A stretch of DNA of 64,000 nucleotides from Tanytarsus gracilentus (lineage: Eukaryota > Arthropoda > Insecta > Diptera > Chironomidae): positions 332,501 to 396,500 of the forward strand of contig JAXRKN010000045.1 of assembly GCA_038502055.1 (NCBI GenBank), given 5' to 3'. Below the pieces are notes generated by a model. It was given only the letters and a program-made list of their open reading frames with translations. It ran no database searches and was not told the DNA's origin. Shown in pieces: positions 23,792-35,431 of the stretch. Each line of letters begins with the position of its first letter. Position 1 is the stretch's first letter. A program made the translations under genes and the position numbers.

Positions 23792-24596
23792 ATGGTCATG
23801 GCACATGGTAAAGTACTTTTTTGGAAGTTAATATTTATTTCCAAGGGAACAAGTATTTTTCATTCAAATTTATTAATAATTAAAAATATTTAATTCGCAA
23901 TCAAGGGTTGGATACTGATAATTTCCATTTTTAATTTTAATTTTTTTAAAATTATTTTTAAGTTTCTATCCATTTTGTTTACATCACCGACTGCGTGTCT
24001 TTTTTATAAACTTTTTTCTGCCTACTTTTGATTATTTTCTGTCGCTCTCCTCGCTGGCGGGTAAAGGCGAGGAAAGAAGATTTATTAACCGACACAGAAA
24101 CAGAAACAAGAAATTTCATTTATGCAACCTTGAAAAAGAATGAAAAATATCAACAAGAAAGTTAAAGAACATTTTAAAGCTAAAATAAATTTCAGAAAAT
24201 AATGAAGCTGAAAATCGATTTTTCACCAGAAGCGAAATTTCCAGTTCTTAGCTGTGTGTAGTAAGCGATAAGTTTAATTGGATCGTAATTGGAAATTTTT
24301 CACTTTCTGTTCTCCCTAAATTTTATATAAATTGCGATAGCAAAAGAAAATTGAGATGTGGAGACAAAACGAATAAGTTTAATTGCTTCTGGTGGAAAAA
24401 TTAAAAGAGAAATTCTTCTTACTATGATCAAGATTCCGGAAAATTTTCATTAAATATTTAATAGCATGAGCATTAGTTCAGTAGAGTAGTAATATTTTTA
24501 TTGTAAATAAATTGAATTTAATTTGAGAAAAAATTTTGTTGGATTTTAATGTTTGAACCAATTGTTTCAAAATCAATCTGAGTGTTTTTTTTACTA
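23792..24596. other. AT-rich intergenic DNA
   Basis: Nothing recognisable. Confidence 0.5.
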
Positions 24597-24604
24597 CGCC
24601 AAAT

Positions 24605-25675
24605 GATTATAGGTCACGAAAGTTATTTTTATAGATTTTGAATTTTATGGAATTTAGATATCTTTTTTTAAAATCCTGAAATTTCAAGTCACGGAAAATC
24701 CACAGACAAAATCAGGTTTGATGGAATTTAAAATCTAAATTTTCCATAGAACAAAAATCCTTGGAATTTCGCGGAATTTCAAAGTGCACGGGAAAATCCA
24801 CGGACAAAAATCTAAGGATTTGCATGGAATTTAAAATCTGAGGAATTTTTTATAGAGTTTTTGTATGTCAAAAATCAGGAATAATCACTTAGTTCATATA
24901 ATAAATGATTTGGCGACATTTCAATTGTTAGGAAAAATTAAAATTAATCCCTAAATAAAACTTTTTGTAAAAGGGAAATCGTTTGGGAAAATTAGTTTTG
25001 AGGAGTATAGGCAAGTGATTTAATTGACTAAGTATTTTGATTTATTGAATCAATATGATCATTTTGGAGGGGCGTCCAGGCGCCCCCCAAACCCCCTCCT
25101 GTGTTAATCGCGTCCGGCCCCCCAAGGGGCCCCCCGGAACGCTCATACAGTTCACTCCCTCACTAACCTAACGATCACGCTTCGCTTATCGTTAGGATAG
25201 CTCAGTCGGATGGTTATTAAGCTATAACAGTGCCGGAAAGATAAGAGTGATGATAAAACTTCTTTTAATTTGATCTTTAACTTTTAAAAAGAGTTTTATT
25301 TAGGGATTAATTTTAATTTTTCCTAAAAATTGAAATATCGCAAATCATTTACTATATGAACTAAGTGATACTACCTGATTTTTGAAATATAAAAACTCTA
25401 TAAAAAATTCCTCAGATTTTAAATTCCATGCAAATCCGTGGATATTGTCTGTGGATTTTTCCGTGCACTTTAAAATTCCGCGAAATTCCAAGGATTTTTG
25501 TTCTATGGAAAACTCCTTGGATTTTAAATTCCATGCAAATCCTTGGATTTTTGTCTGTGGATTTTTCCGTGCAATTTAAAATTTTGCGGATTTATCCATA
25601 GAAATCCTTGGAAAAGTGTGGATTATTTTGCGGATTTTTCCGTGAAATAATCCACACTTTGCGTGACCAACACCC
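24605..25675. mobile_element. Foldback-type element with long inverted arms and GC-rich core
   Basis: Left arm (about 24612-24975) and right arm (about 25285-25668) are long inverted repeats; the inner part (for example GCATGGAATTTAAAATCTGA) is almost identical in both. The right arm has extra tandem units built on GTGGATTTTTCCGTGCA and TTCCAAGGATTTTTG. Outer ends share GGTCACG. An exact 8-bp direct repeat CGCCAAAT lies at 24597-24604 and 25676-25683 and is the likely target duplication. Arms made of tandem subunits are the hallmark of foldback elements (known for Drosophila FB and Galileo). The loop holds a GC-rich structured segment. No open frame. It lies directly downstream of the Fanzor-like relic. 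Confidence 0.8.
25066..25196. other. GC-rich hairpin-forming island in the foldback core
   Basis: Three perfect stems are visible: GGAGGGG (25066-25072) with CCCCTCC (25093-25099); GGCCCC (25116-25121) with GGGGCC (25126-25131), 4-nt loop; and CCTAACGAT (25167-25175) with ATCGTTAGG (25188-25196). The first 75 bases are about three-quarters G+C in an otherwise strongly AT-rich window. TAGCTCAGTCGG just after the third stem resembles a tRNA A box, but no B box follows. Function unknown. Confidence 0.7.
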
Positions 25676-25779
25676 CGCCAAATTTGTTAACCATTTATGA
25701 AATAATAAAAATCAACACGAAGTGTCAGATCTTCAGAGAATCTCTTCTTTACCCGTTAGGCCCGGATACGTCCGTAAAC

Positions 25780-27573
25780 TCAGACTGATAGAAAACCGAC
25801 TGAGTCTAGACACACACTAAGCAGCGTACTACCAACATCCATATCACGGACTGAGAGCAACGTACTGCGCATTGGAGCCGCAAAACTGCTTCATGTGAAA
25901 CAGCCATCCCTTGCCTAAGGAGATGTGTACGATGCGCAAGTCACCCCGAACGGTGTCTAAACTTTCGCACCTGCCGTGCATAAATCTTAATGTTAAGTTG
26001 TTCTTAAATTTATATCTAATGACATCGAGTCAAAAATTAATTAAATCTATATGACTTCGCGAGCACATAGTCTTTAAAAGGCTTCTTAAAGATCCTTGTG
26101 AGGAGGTCGAATATATGTGTTGTAAAAATGAATTAGCATCGGTTAGAAAATTGCTTGAATAAACTTACCCTTTCATTGCCGGTCCTAAGCGAACACCTCT
26201 ATAGAAGAGTAGCGGAGTTTTTCCTCTCGGGCAGAATTTATCCACGTAGTTAGTAATGGTCGAATTTTTTCGGAGAAACTTGGGCTGATCATAAAAATTT
26301 TCTTTTCTCATAAACCATTTAAGTTCAAATGCCACAAATCCATAATCCACTTTAGTCCACTGACTTGGGATGTTGTTCTTCTAGCCTAATCAAATTTACG
26401 CGTGATCATTATATGCAACGTTTGTTAGCTTCTCGAAGCATCTTTTACCGGGATCGTTTCCAGCAATGAAGTCATAATCTGGTATCGGGTGTCACTGAGC
26501 CTTGGAAACTTTCAACTGATGCGGAAATCGAGGAGCATGCGAGTCATGAAAGTGATAATCACCTGCGACTGTGCCCTCTCGATCAATTAGCAAAAGAGCT
26601 TGGATGCCTTGAGTCCGAATACCACGATACTTTTTACCAGCATTCTCGTGTTTGCTCCAATAGAAAAATGCTTCAAAAAACTTGCGTTGATTCGCCGCAC
26701 CTTTCAAATCTACTTGTTTCGGTCTGTCTGTCGATTTGGCCTCGTCGCAATAACGCATGGTCAAGTTCTCCATGGCAGTCGGCGTATAGTGAATAAATCG
26801 TTGTTGGTATTTTCACTGAGATACCACGTGGAATCCTTTCATTCCTCCTTCAACTAAGGTGTTGTAGAGCCCGTACAGGAATGAGATATAATGCAGTGGG
26901 TTATTTTCATGTGCTCGATTCATCAATACGCGCATCAAGTAGAAATTGCGGCTGGTGTCTAGCTTCATCTTTAGTCATGACCTCACCTTGCTCATTTGGG
27001 ATCTTGACAAAGAATCGCACGAGACGCTTCTTCATATTCAAGAAAATGTTGTTCTTTACTGCTGTAAAGTACTCTCGGACCGAGTTCTGGAGCAGGATCG
27101 AGCTGTATTTCAAGACATATTGAGATTGCAATCGTTGATATTGTGGCAGTGACATGCGGATGGCTTCATGTTTAGGCTCGGCTCTTGATTTGCCAATTAA
27201 GCTGTTCATCAGCTGACGGAACGAGTTCTTTTCAGCACTCTAAAGTAATTATTGACCACCTTACTATTGACTCCATGAGGAGCGATCAAGTGGGAGAAGA
27301 CAAAGTGCAATGTTACTACGCATTATTGATTCTAATCCAGTTACGATTGTAAACATTGCCGGCCTTGCTGACATCATTTGTTTCAGAGGCGCTGTTAGCA
27401 ACAGGCTCTGATGGAATTTGTATAGTTCCAATACAGTGAAAAGCTGGAATCCTCTCTGTCTTCTGAGTCGTGGCAGTTGTGAGATTTTTCAATCGAGTAG
27501 TAAAATTCTCATGTAGCCTCTCCTGAATTTCCCTAGAACTGTTTTTCCCAAGAAAATAAATCCTCGAAAGCAT
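25780..27573 (-). pseudogene. Decayed Fanzor (eukaryotic TnpB-like nuclease) gene
   Basis: Minus-strand relic of about 570 codons. In order: N-terminus from ATG (27573); HFVFSHLIAPHGVNS (near 27300-27260); LLQNSVREYFTAVKNNIFLN (near 27080); GMKGFHVVSQ-stop-KYQQRFIHY (near 26820); GIRTQGIQA (RTQG at 26617-26606, cf. family RTDG); FIAGNDPGKR (Asp codon 26455-26453, cf. the RuvC-I Asp-Pro-Gly); TPLLFYRGVRLGPAMKG before a splice donor (26168); SYRFN (26054-26040, cf. E-[YF]-R-T-S, glutamate lost); RCH (26027-26019, cf. the zinc-finger C-x-x-CH); RDMDVGST (from 25848, cf. RuvC-III RDxNA). Breaks: frameshifts near 27318, 27225 and 26907; in-frame stops at 26815, 26494, 26398, 26392, 26383 and 26039. 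Fanzors are transposon-borne RNA-guided nucleases. The motif order is what convinces me; single motifs are weak. Carrier transposon unknown. Confidence 0.62.
26095..26168 (-). other. Spliceosomal intron (74 nt) in the Fanzor-like relic
   Basis: Donor AGG|GTAAGT at 26168 and acceptor CACAAG|G at 26095, with CTAAC and TGCTAAT branch-like sequences between. Removing it joins codon ...MKG to IFKKPFKDYVLAKSYRFN in frame, placing the glutamate/zinc-finger motif region at the expected spacing after the GPAMKG motif. The length is typical of insect introns. Confidence 0.6.
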
Positions 27574-29140
27574 TTATTAGAGTCACATTCAGTCACGAGT
27601 TGAGCCCTTTATCCATCAACCCACCGTGTTGTATGGCTTTAGTTAAAGTGTGCTTGTGAGAGAGTTGAAGAAACCAACTGTTTATTTCAAAAAATTTAAT
27701 AATTGTAACGGGTTAAACAAAAATAGAAGTCCGATATAAAATGTAGTTTCTCCTGAATTTAATTTCCCCTTAATTAAAATGCAATTTAACTTTTATTACC
27801 CCACACACACAATTTCCAACTAACCTTGCTCGTTGTTTGATATCCTGAATAAGATTCACGTTGTAATTCTCACTGTATTTCCCTATACCCTTATCATCAT
27901 TCTCACTTATACTTGATAACTTGTACAACAAGTATAACAAGTATAACAACTAAAAATGTGTCGGAAAAACCACCGTTAATTTCAAATTTAAGCCCTTGTT
28001 TTGTTTATTATAAATTTTTAATCGATGCTAATTGAATCAATCATTAAATAATCTGATTCAAGAAAGAGCAAATCACTCGTTATCAAACAAGATTAAAATT
28101 TTGAATTAAATTAGTGGATAATTTTATTTTAAAACTTTTTAAAAATGTTGTGACTGCATATAAAAGTTTGCTCGCGGAAAAAGAGGCAGTGGATGTCATG
28201 TTACAACGAGAGACGATGAAAAATTTTATTCCTAAAAATAGATAAAAAATCGATTTCTTGAAGAGAAAAACTATTTTTGCTTTCCATTCTCATTGATTGA
28301 TCGTTATCTGTCGTAGCCTTCAATTATGTATTACCTGCTTCATTTCGCATAGTCATAAGTCATCCTCCTCCTCCAATTTAATGATCGCAATTTGAAATAA
28401 TCATACACAATTTTTTCCCCGTCGAGGAGCTCTCAATTGCCGTAATATTAATATTACGATTCAAAAAGTTGAAAATTGAATGTAATTTATGTGATGATGG
28501 CAAAAAATGGTTTCCCGAGAGGAAAAACTGAAAAAAGTTCAATTCAATAAAAATTTCAATGACGGACGAGGCGAATTTAAATAGGAAATTTAAAACAGAA
28601 AGTTTATTAAAAAAATTCACACAATTTTAAAAAGTTTTTGTAATTTTTAAAAATTTTAGTTTTGATTTCAATCTTAATTATGTTTCGTCCACTCCTTTTC
28701 ACCCCATAATTTTGAGGTTCTCATTTTCTTCATAAAATTCTCCACTTCTCTCTTTATTTCAATTTCTGAATTTTAAATGAAAAATGAGGTGACCTAAGTG
28801 AATGAATAGAAAAAATTTTCCACGAAAAAAGCAAATTTCAATTTTTTTCAAAAAAATTCACTTGAAAAAGAAGGAATTTTTTCGATTCAATCGAGCATAA
28901 AAGAGTGTTCCGGTAGAAGAGAGTACAGTAAAAATACGTTAAAAACGTGTATATTTCTTGGGGGAAGACTTTGATTACTTTTCAAATATTTAAGGATTTT
29001 TGAACTCAAATTAATATTTTTGATGCTAGGAAGTTTTTATCTTTCAATTTAAACAGAAACAGACGTTAAAGCTTGCATAAGAATTGATTTAAAATCAAAT
29101 TAAAACACGCAACAATATTTGGTCGAATTTGAATTATAAT
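27574..29140. other. Intergenic DNA upstream of the Fanzor-like relic
   Basis: No promoter or matching transposon end was recognised. A short direct repeat of AAGTATAAC occurs near 27930-27948. Confidence 0.45.
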
Positions 29141-29163
29141 AATGACGGGTGAGAAAATGAAAG
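29141..29163 (+). repeat. Target-site duplication, left copy, of retroelement E1
   Basis: The 23 bases beginning AATGACGGGTGAGAAAATGA recur exactly at 30189-30211 on the other side of the insert. Confidence 0.95.
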
Positions 29164-30188
29164 GGGATCGAAGTGTGCGTTGAAAAAGTGAGTTGCAAAA
29201 TTTATTTGCTCCGGTGATTAATTGGGTTTTGGCAGTGCTAGGGTCGGTAAAAGTGGCTTGTTAGTTAGATTAGGACAGGTAGTGACAGAAAATGTTCGAG
29301 TACACTCAATTTGGAAGGAAGGAAGTCTGTTTTGGAAAAATTTTCCATTGAGGATTTTTCAAGAAAACTTTCATGGGTAACTATGTAATGTAATGTAATT
29401 TATTTTGGTAAAAGTGTGACAGGGTCCAACTGAAATCCGGTAAGGATCAGTTGAGGAACGGAAGTGGAGTTATTTTGAAACAAGTTTAGGTTAAACAGGG
29501 GAAGTTTTTTTTTTGTTGATAAGTGAATTGGGTAAATTTCATTTTCAAAATAAATTTTTTTTAAATTTTGTTTGAAAGGATATTTATAGATAGGAGTTAA
29601 GGGATTTGCACACTTCGATCTCGAGGGAGGGTTTGTGTTTGTGTTTGTTCTAAAATGGACAACGGACATATATTTTGACTCGACACACCAACTGTGGACA
29701 CTAGTCTCAGTTGAGGAAGGTAGTGGTGGAATCACGGCTTTTATCTAAGTGATTTGAGACAAATAAAATGTTGATTTTGTTTTGATTAGTTGGAAACTGT
29801 AATATCTGCTCAGTAAACAAGACTGTTCTTAACCGTAGTTTCTCTAGAAACTACAAACAAAAAATCATTCGAAAACAAAAACTTACAAAAAAAAACACTA
29901 ACACACTAACATTGCCGTAAAGGTATTTTAAAATTCCCTATTAACCAAAGCCGATGATAGAGGGTGTTTGCCCGGCATCGGTTCTCACTAATGATTATCT
30001 AATTGTATTTACTCCAGTCAGGGGTGTGTTCGTACCTGTGGTTCGTATCGACTGTAGATACTTGCCTAAGTAGCCCACTAGGCTTCGCTTTTCTGAGGAA
30101 TCGCGGGTCAATCATGTGAGGTTGCGTCGGACGTCTTCCTACTTCGGTAGTGGCTACCTGACTGTTATCTAATCTAATCTAATCTAAT
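29164..30188 (+). mobile_element. Non-autonomous non-LTR retroelement, family E, copy 1 (about 1025 bp)
   Basis: An insert flanked by an exact 23-bp target duplication (27 bp if a shared TAAT is counted) and ending in four CTAAT units. Long variable target duplications plus a short-repeat 3' tail are the marks of target-primed reverse transcription. It begins GGGATCGAAGTGTGCGTTG, at the same internal point as copy 2, so this is a defined 5' end rather than random truncation. No open frame of useful length is present. GGTTCGTATCG near the 3' end resembles a pol III B box, but its position is wrong for a SINE head. It is presumably mobilised by a LINE elsewhere in the genome (inference). Confidence 0.88.
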
Positions 30189-30211
30189 AATGACGGGTGA
30201 GAAAATGAAAG
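30189..30211 (+). repeat. Target-site duplication, right copy, of retroelement E1
   Basis: Exact repeat of 29141-29163, directly after the CTAAT tail. Confidence 0.95.
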
Positions 30212-33200
30212 CAAAGATTTTTTTCTTAGAAAAATTTCTTCGTAAAAAAGTTTTCTAAAGTATATAAAAAATCCAAACGTATTTTCAAAAGGGACTTTTT
30301 TTCAAATTTGAATTTTTAAATAACGAAAATTCACTGCAATCTCTTTTTCCGGAACACTCAAAAATTTTTCGAAAATGGATATGTTCGGAGTCGAAGATTT
30401 AAAACTTTTTATCCGGAATATGTTAATATTAAAAATTTTCTATGCATCTTCTTGAAAAATAGCGTTTTTTCAACTTTTGCAGAGGGGTCAGCTTTCAAGT
30501 GCGATTGCGACCAAGTTAGTGGGTCAAATTTAATGAAATTTTGGGAGCATGTAGAGCAAGACATAGACAATTGAATAAGTGCATTCAAGTAATCAAATTC
30601 ATACCTTGGTTTTTGGCCGCTCCAACATAACCATAGTGGAACGCTGAAAAATTATTCAAAATGTAAACTTAACGACTCGGTCAGAAAAAAATTAAGCCTA
30701 AGTGACGCGAGACTTTTTTTGAATTTACGCTCTTTTTTATGGGATAACCATACGTTTTTAAAAAAGTACGTTACATTTAAATTTAACAATATCGAATTAA
30801 TCAATGCCTCGCATCCATACAAAATAAACTGGGACGAGTTTGCGGTTGTTTAGGGATGACTAAAATTTTTCTGAACTTGATTGCAAGTCAATTTTTAAGT
30901 TAATCTTGTCCATAGACATTTCTCATTTGAAGTCTCAATTGTGTTTACATAATGATATTAAATATGTCGCTTCCCACTTGAACAAAAAAATTTTTTTTTC
31001 ACACCAACACTATTGTTCTGCGGTGAGCTTTTAAAAATGCAAAATAAAATTCTTTAATTAAATGCTTTCATATTCAACAAACGTGATTGCTCCAACATCG
31101 CATACACTGAGAAATATGTTAAACATCCCTTTCACACATTTAAGAAATATTATCGAAAAGTATTTCAATGTTGACGTTTTATTTTTTACTGGATAAAAAT
31201 TCCACTCATTATCGATGCTCGCTTGAACGCGACTTTCAAAGCTGCGGTCCATTATGAGCTTTCATTTGTATGGAAGAAAGCTGCTGATGGTGGGCCTCGG
31301 AATTAATTTAAAAAATTTCAACACTATTTACTTGCACACCCCTTTAAACAAATTACCAACACCCTAATTTCAATCTTATCTATCTCTGAGTCATTATCTA
31401 AAACTTAACACAAAAACTACAAATGAAAAGATTTTCTTCAAACTGAAACTTTTTTGATTAAAATCAATACAAAAGAATATAAAGAAGTTTCTCATAACAT
31501 TTTTTGATATGCACATGCACATCGAGAAAACAATGAACATCAAGAGAAGCTGTAAGATGTAACAATTAAGTGAGCAAACAAGCAAAATTTTCCACCTTTT
31601 CAACTTTCTTCGTATTCATTTGTGAAAAATGACTAGATAATAGAAAACTACATCGTCATTACCGCAAATGACATCCACCACCTTCAATTCGTTTTGCACA
31701 TATTTCCCCTTTTTCCAATCACGTTCGTAATCAATAAATCCAAGCAAAACCGAAAACTTCGTATGTATCTTGAAATGTTCCACGATATGGGTGTGCTTTG
31801 TATTTTTAACTTTCATCTTCTCTTCTAAGGGCATTGTGTGCTCACAATGAAATTGAATGTATCCTGAGACAATTGGAAATAGTTTTCGATATGCTCGAAC
31901 TTTATCAGACCTTGAGCGAAAATTTGTTCCAAGAAAGTGTTAGTATAGCTTTGTGGGGAAAAATCTTTTGTTAAATTTTCAGATCTTTTTTGTAAATTTA
32001 AAAAGTCCGTCAGACTTTCATCGTAAGACACAAGCCGCCGCACAACAAACAAGAAAATTTTGTCTCCTTTTGTTTTCACCCAGAATTGAGGTTATGTGAT
32101 AAGAATAAAAATTCCTTAAATTTAAAAAAATGGGTATGGTACCGGGGAGAAAAAATATTTAAAATGTGTATCAAAATATTAATCAAATCTACCTTTAATT
32201 GAAAATTCCCTAAAGATTAAACATATTTTAAAAGTATTATTTTTTTTGTTCATAAAGCTTCATGCTTAATTTAGTATTTAATTAATTAAATTAGGCTAGC
32301 GCAAAAAAGTAATTTAAAAGAAGCATTAAAAGAATTGCTTAATGCCTTAACTAACAAAGAGCATGTTTTTTCATGATCAATAAAAATAAACCAATAATAT
32401 ATCCACATGAGAAGTTTCAAACAGTGACTCACATCTTCAGTCACCAGTTCATAAATATCTATTCTATAGTTACCATCATCGTCGTCATTTTTGCAACCAC
32501 GTTGCTTTCTCATACATCCACTTATCTAAAAATAATTTTAAATGTAATCAAAAAATTATATCGATATGATTCTTTTAATTTGAGCTCTTTGAATGTTTTA
32601 ATTTTTACAGCATGTACATGAACATTTTTTGAGTTTTATTTTTTGAGTGACCTTTGTTATTAAAGTTAACTTAGGTTGGAAATTTTTCTCCTTATTTGAG
32701 CCTCCTTATAAATGAAATCATTTTTTGATTTAAGTAATTTTGGATTGTTGAAAGTCAAAATTATGTAAAAAAAATTATTTGTTTTACTGACCTGCGTACT
32801 TCTCTCGAAGAAGTGTACTTTTCCCTCAAAAGTATGAAAATAAATCAACTAAAATGTTAACGACATAGAAAGTAAATTTTTGAGTGGGAATTAAAAAGGA
32901 TTTGACAAAAAAAAACCAAAAATAAAATTAAAATGGCTTCAGTCCAACCCAACGAGACACTTCATTATGTAAAGTTTATGCACCATCCTCGTCATAGTTC
33001 GTTATTGCTTTTATCATGCACTTAACTAGTTTTTGTTGCCGTTCATAATATGAATGATGGCAATCGAATGTATGTGGAGCTGTAATTAACCATTATAAAT
33101 CTATTTTAAGAAGGGCCACACACTCTCCATGCATGATGTGTCAAATGCATGTTTGCAACATCGGAGAGAGCTTTTTATGACTTAATTTATAAATACATGA

Positions 33201-33556
33201 GAATCGAGTTGGGGTTCATTTAATTGCACATTAAATATTTCTAATGCATTCTGTATCGTTGTCCATTGAAAAAACATAAGAATCGTGTCTTTTAGTAACT
33301 GAATTATAATGACAAAGTTGCTTGTTAATGAAATTAAAAAGATACGCGATGAGATTGATTAATTGGTTGCTTGTTTAATTGAAATCATTTTATGTTCGCT
33401 CTCGCTTGCTGTTTTACAATCGGAAGCTAGATGTTACTGTTAACTTGGCTGCTCGCGTCGATCAAAGGATTGAAAAGAAGCACATGATATGTAAAAACAA
33501 GACTTGAAGAAAGGATGGGAGAAAAGAGGAATATAATAATATAAATATTTTTTTAA
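30212..33556. other. Intergenic DNA with unplaced open frames
   Basis: Minus-strand frames at 31058-31252, 31616-31834 and 31825-32079 have protein-like composition (for example LLGFIDYERDWKKGKYVQNE) and the last two overlap in different frames, as in a frameshifted relic, but I recognise no family. The 30480-30900 segment has a different base composition and may be an old transposon. No terminal repeats found. Confidence 0.3.
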
Positions 33557-33582
33557 TAAGAATTTTATTAAAAATAAATTTC
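33557..33582 (+). repeat. Target-site duplication, left copy, of retroelement E2
   Basis: The 26 bases beginning TAAGAATTTTATTAAAAATA recur exactly at 34630-34655. Confidence 0.93.
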
Positions 33583-34629
33583 GAAAAGGATCGAAGTGTG
33601 CGTTGAAAAAGTGAGTTGCAAAAATTATTTGCTCCGGTGATTAATTGGGTTTTGGCAGTGCTAGGGTCGGTAAAAGTGGCTTGTTAGTTAGATTAGGACA
33701 GGTAGTGACATAAAATGTTCGAGTACACTCAATTTGGAAGGAAGGAAGTCTGTTTTGGAAAAATTGTCCATTGAGGATTTTTCAAGAAAACTTTCATGGG
33801 TAACTATGTAATGTAATGTAATTTATTTTGGTAAAAGTGTGACAGGGTCCAACTGAAATCCGGTAAGGATCAGTTGAGGAACGGAAGTGGAGTTATTTTG
33901 AAACAAGTTTAGGTTAAACAGGGGAAGTTTTTTTTTTGTTGATGAGTGAATTGGGTAAATTTCATTTTCAAAATAAAAATGTCAGCCTGGGACTTGTAAT
34001 TTTGTTTTAATTTTGTTTGAAAGGATATTTATAGATAGGAGTTAAGGGATTTGCACACTTCGATCTCGAGGGAGGGTTTGTGTTTGTGATTGTTCTAAAA
34101 TGGACAACGGACATATATTTTGACTCGACACACCAACTGTGTACACTAGTCTCAGTTGAGGAAGGTAGTGGTGGAATCACGGCTTTTATCTAAGTGATTT
34201 GAGACAAATAAAATGTTGATTTGGTTTTGATTAGTTGGAAACTGTAATATCTGCTCAGTAAACAAGACTGTTCTTAACCGTAGTTTCTCTAGAAACTACA
34301 AACAAAAAATCATTCGAAAACAAAAACTTACAAAAAAAAACACTAACACACTAACATTGCCGTAAAGGTATTTTAAAATTCCCTATTAACCAAAGCCGAT
34401 GATAGAGGGTGTTTGCCCGGCATCGGTTCTCACTAATGATTATCTAATTGTATTTACTCCAGTCAGGGGTGTGTTCGTACCTGTGGTTCGTATCGACTGT
34501 AGATACTTGCCTAAGTAGCCCACTAGGCTTCGCTTTTCTGAGGAATCGCGGGTCAATCATGTGAGGTTGCGTCGGACGTCTTCCTACTTCGGTAGTGGCT
34601 ACCTGACTGTAATCTAATCTAATCTAATC
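33583..34629 (+). mobile_element. Non-autonomous non-LTR retroelement, family E, copy 2 (about 1047 bp)
   Basis: Nearly identical to E1 from GGATCGAAG through the CTAAT tail, with few substitutions and one clear length difference: about 22 extra bases including GTCAGCCTGGGACTTG near 33981. The target duplication is unrelated to that of E1, so the two are independent insertions, both recent. No coding capacity. Confidence 0.88.
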
Positions 34630-34655
34630 TAAGAATTTTATTAAAAATAAATTTC
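34630..34655 (+). repeat. Target-site duplication, right copy, of retroelement E2
   Basis: Exact repeat of 33557-33582. Confidence 0.93.
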
Positions 34656-35431
34656 AGTTTATAAGAATGATCTCATATTATAAAAATAGGAAATATGGAT
34701 TTTAAAAATTTAAGTTTTCCTTTTTTAAATAAAATATCATGAACATGCTAATAAAAGGCCACAAAAATATCAATTAATTAAACATGTTTATAGGAAAAAC
34801 TACAAATTTACTTAGATAAGTTTTTGAACAGTCAAAAAACGGTCTTTAGTTTCTCCCCGGGGAAGAGCTCTTTCATACCCGAGTTCCCCGAAATCGTCGT
34901 TCCCGAGGAATCGAGGATGCCTGGTTACAATTATTAAAAACATTCTGAATCTTCCCATAATGGACATTCCTCCATTACATTTTCAGCAATATCAACAGAA
35001 ATGTGTCTCGCTTTTTAAACAAGCTTTGTCATAGCCGAGGATTTGTGAACACACTCTATGTGGGAGTTAATTGCACGTGTAACATTAATTACATTTGAGG
35101 CGCTCCCCACATTGCTCTTTTGGCATGCAGAAACAGGACAAGGAAGAATCGAGAATTTTTTTCTGCGGCAAACTTTTGTCCTCTCTCTATCATGTTCATG
35201 TCGTCAACAAATCGCAATTAAATGAACATGAGACGATTTTAATATTTATTCTTTCGCTCTCGACCTACATGAAAGTATAAAGAATATGTTGATGATGATA
35301 CGAGGAGAAAAAGAAATGTCTGTCTTATCATCATCGAAAAAAAAGTATACGTATTTAAATAAAGGAGTTGTGGATGAGAAAAGGAGGAGAGCAAAAAAGA
35401 ATGAAGATGAATGATGAGCTCGAGGTAGAAA
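34656..35431. other. AT-rich intergenic DNA
   Basis: A small GC-richer patch with CTCCCCGGGGAAG lies at about 34852-34916. It has no match elsewhere in the window. Confidence 0.45.

Noticed and set aside
26381..26399. A 19-nt GT...AG segment covering three stops in the Fanzor relic as a mini-intron
   Set aside because: Far below the minimum length for splicing; decay is the better explanation.
30165..30190. CTAAT tandem units as telomeric repeat
   Set aside because: The unit is CTAAT (ATTAG), not the insect TTAGG, and it forms the tail of a retroelement with a target duplication.
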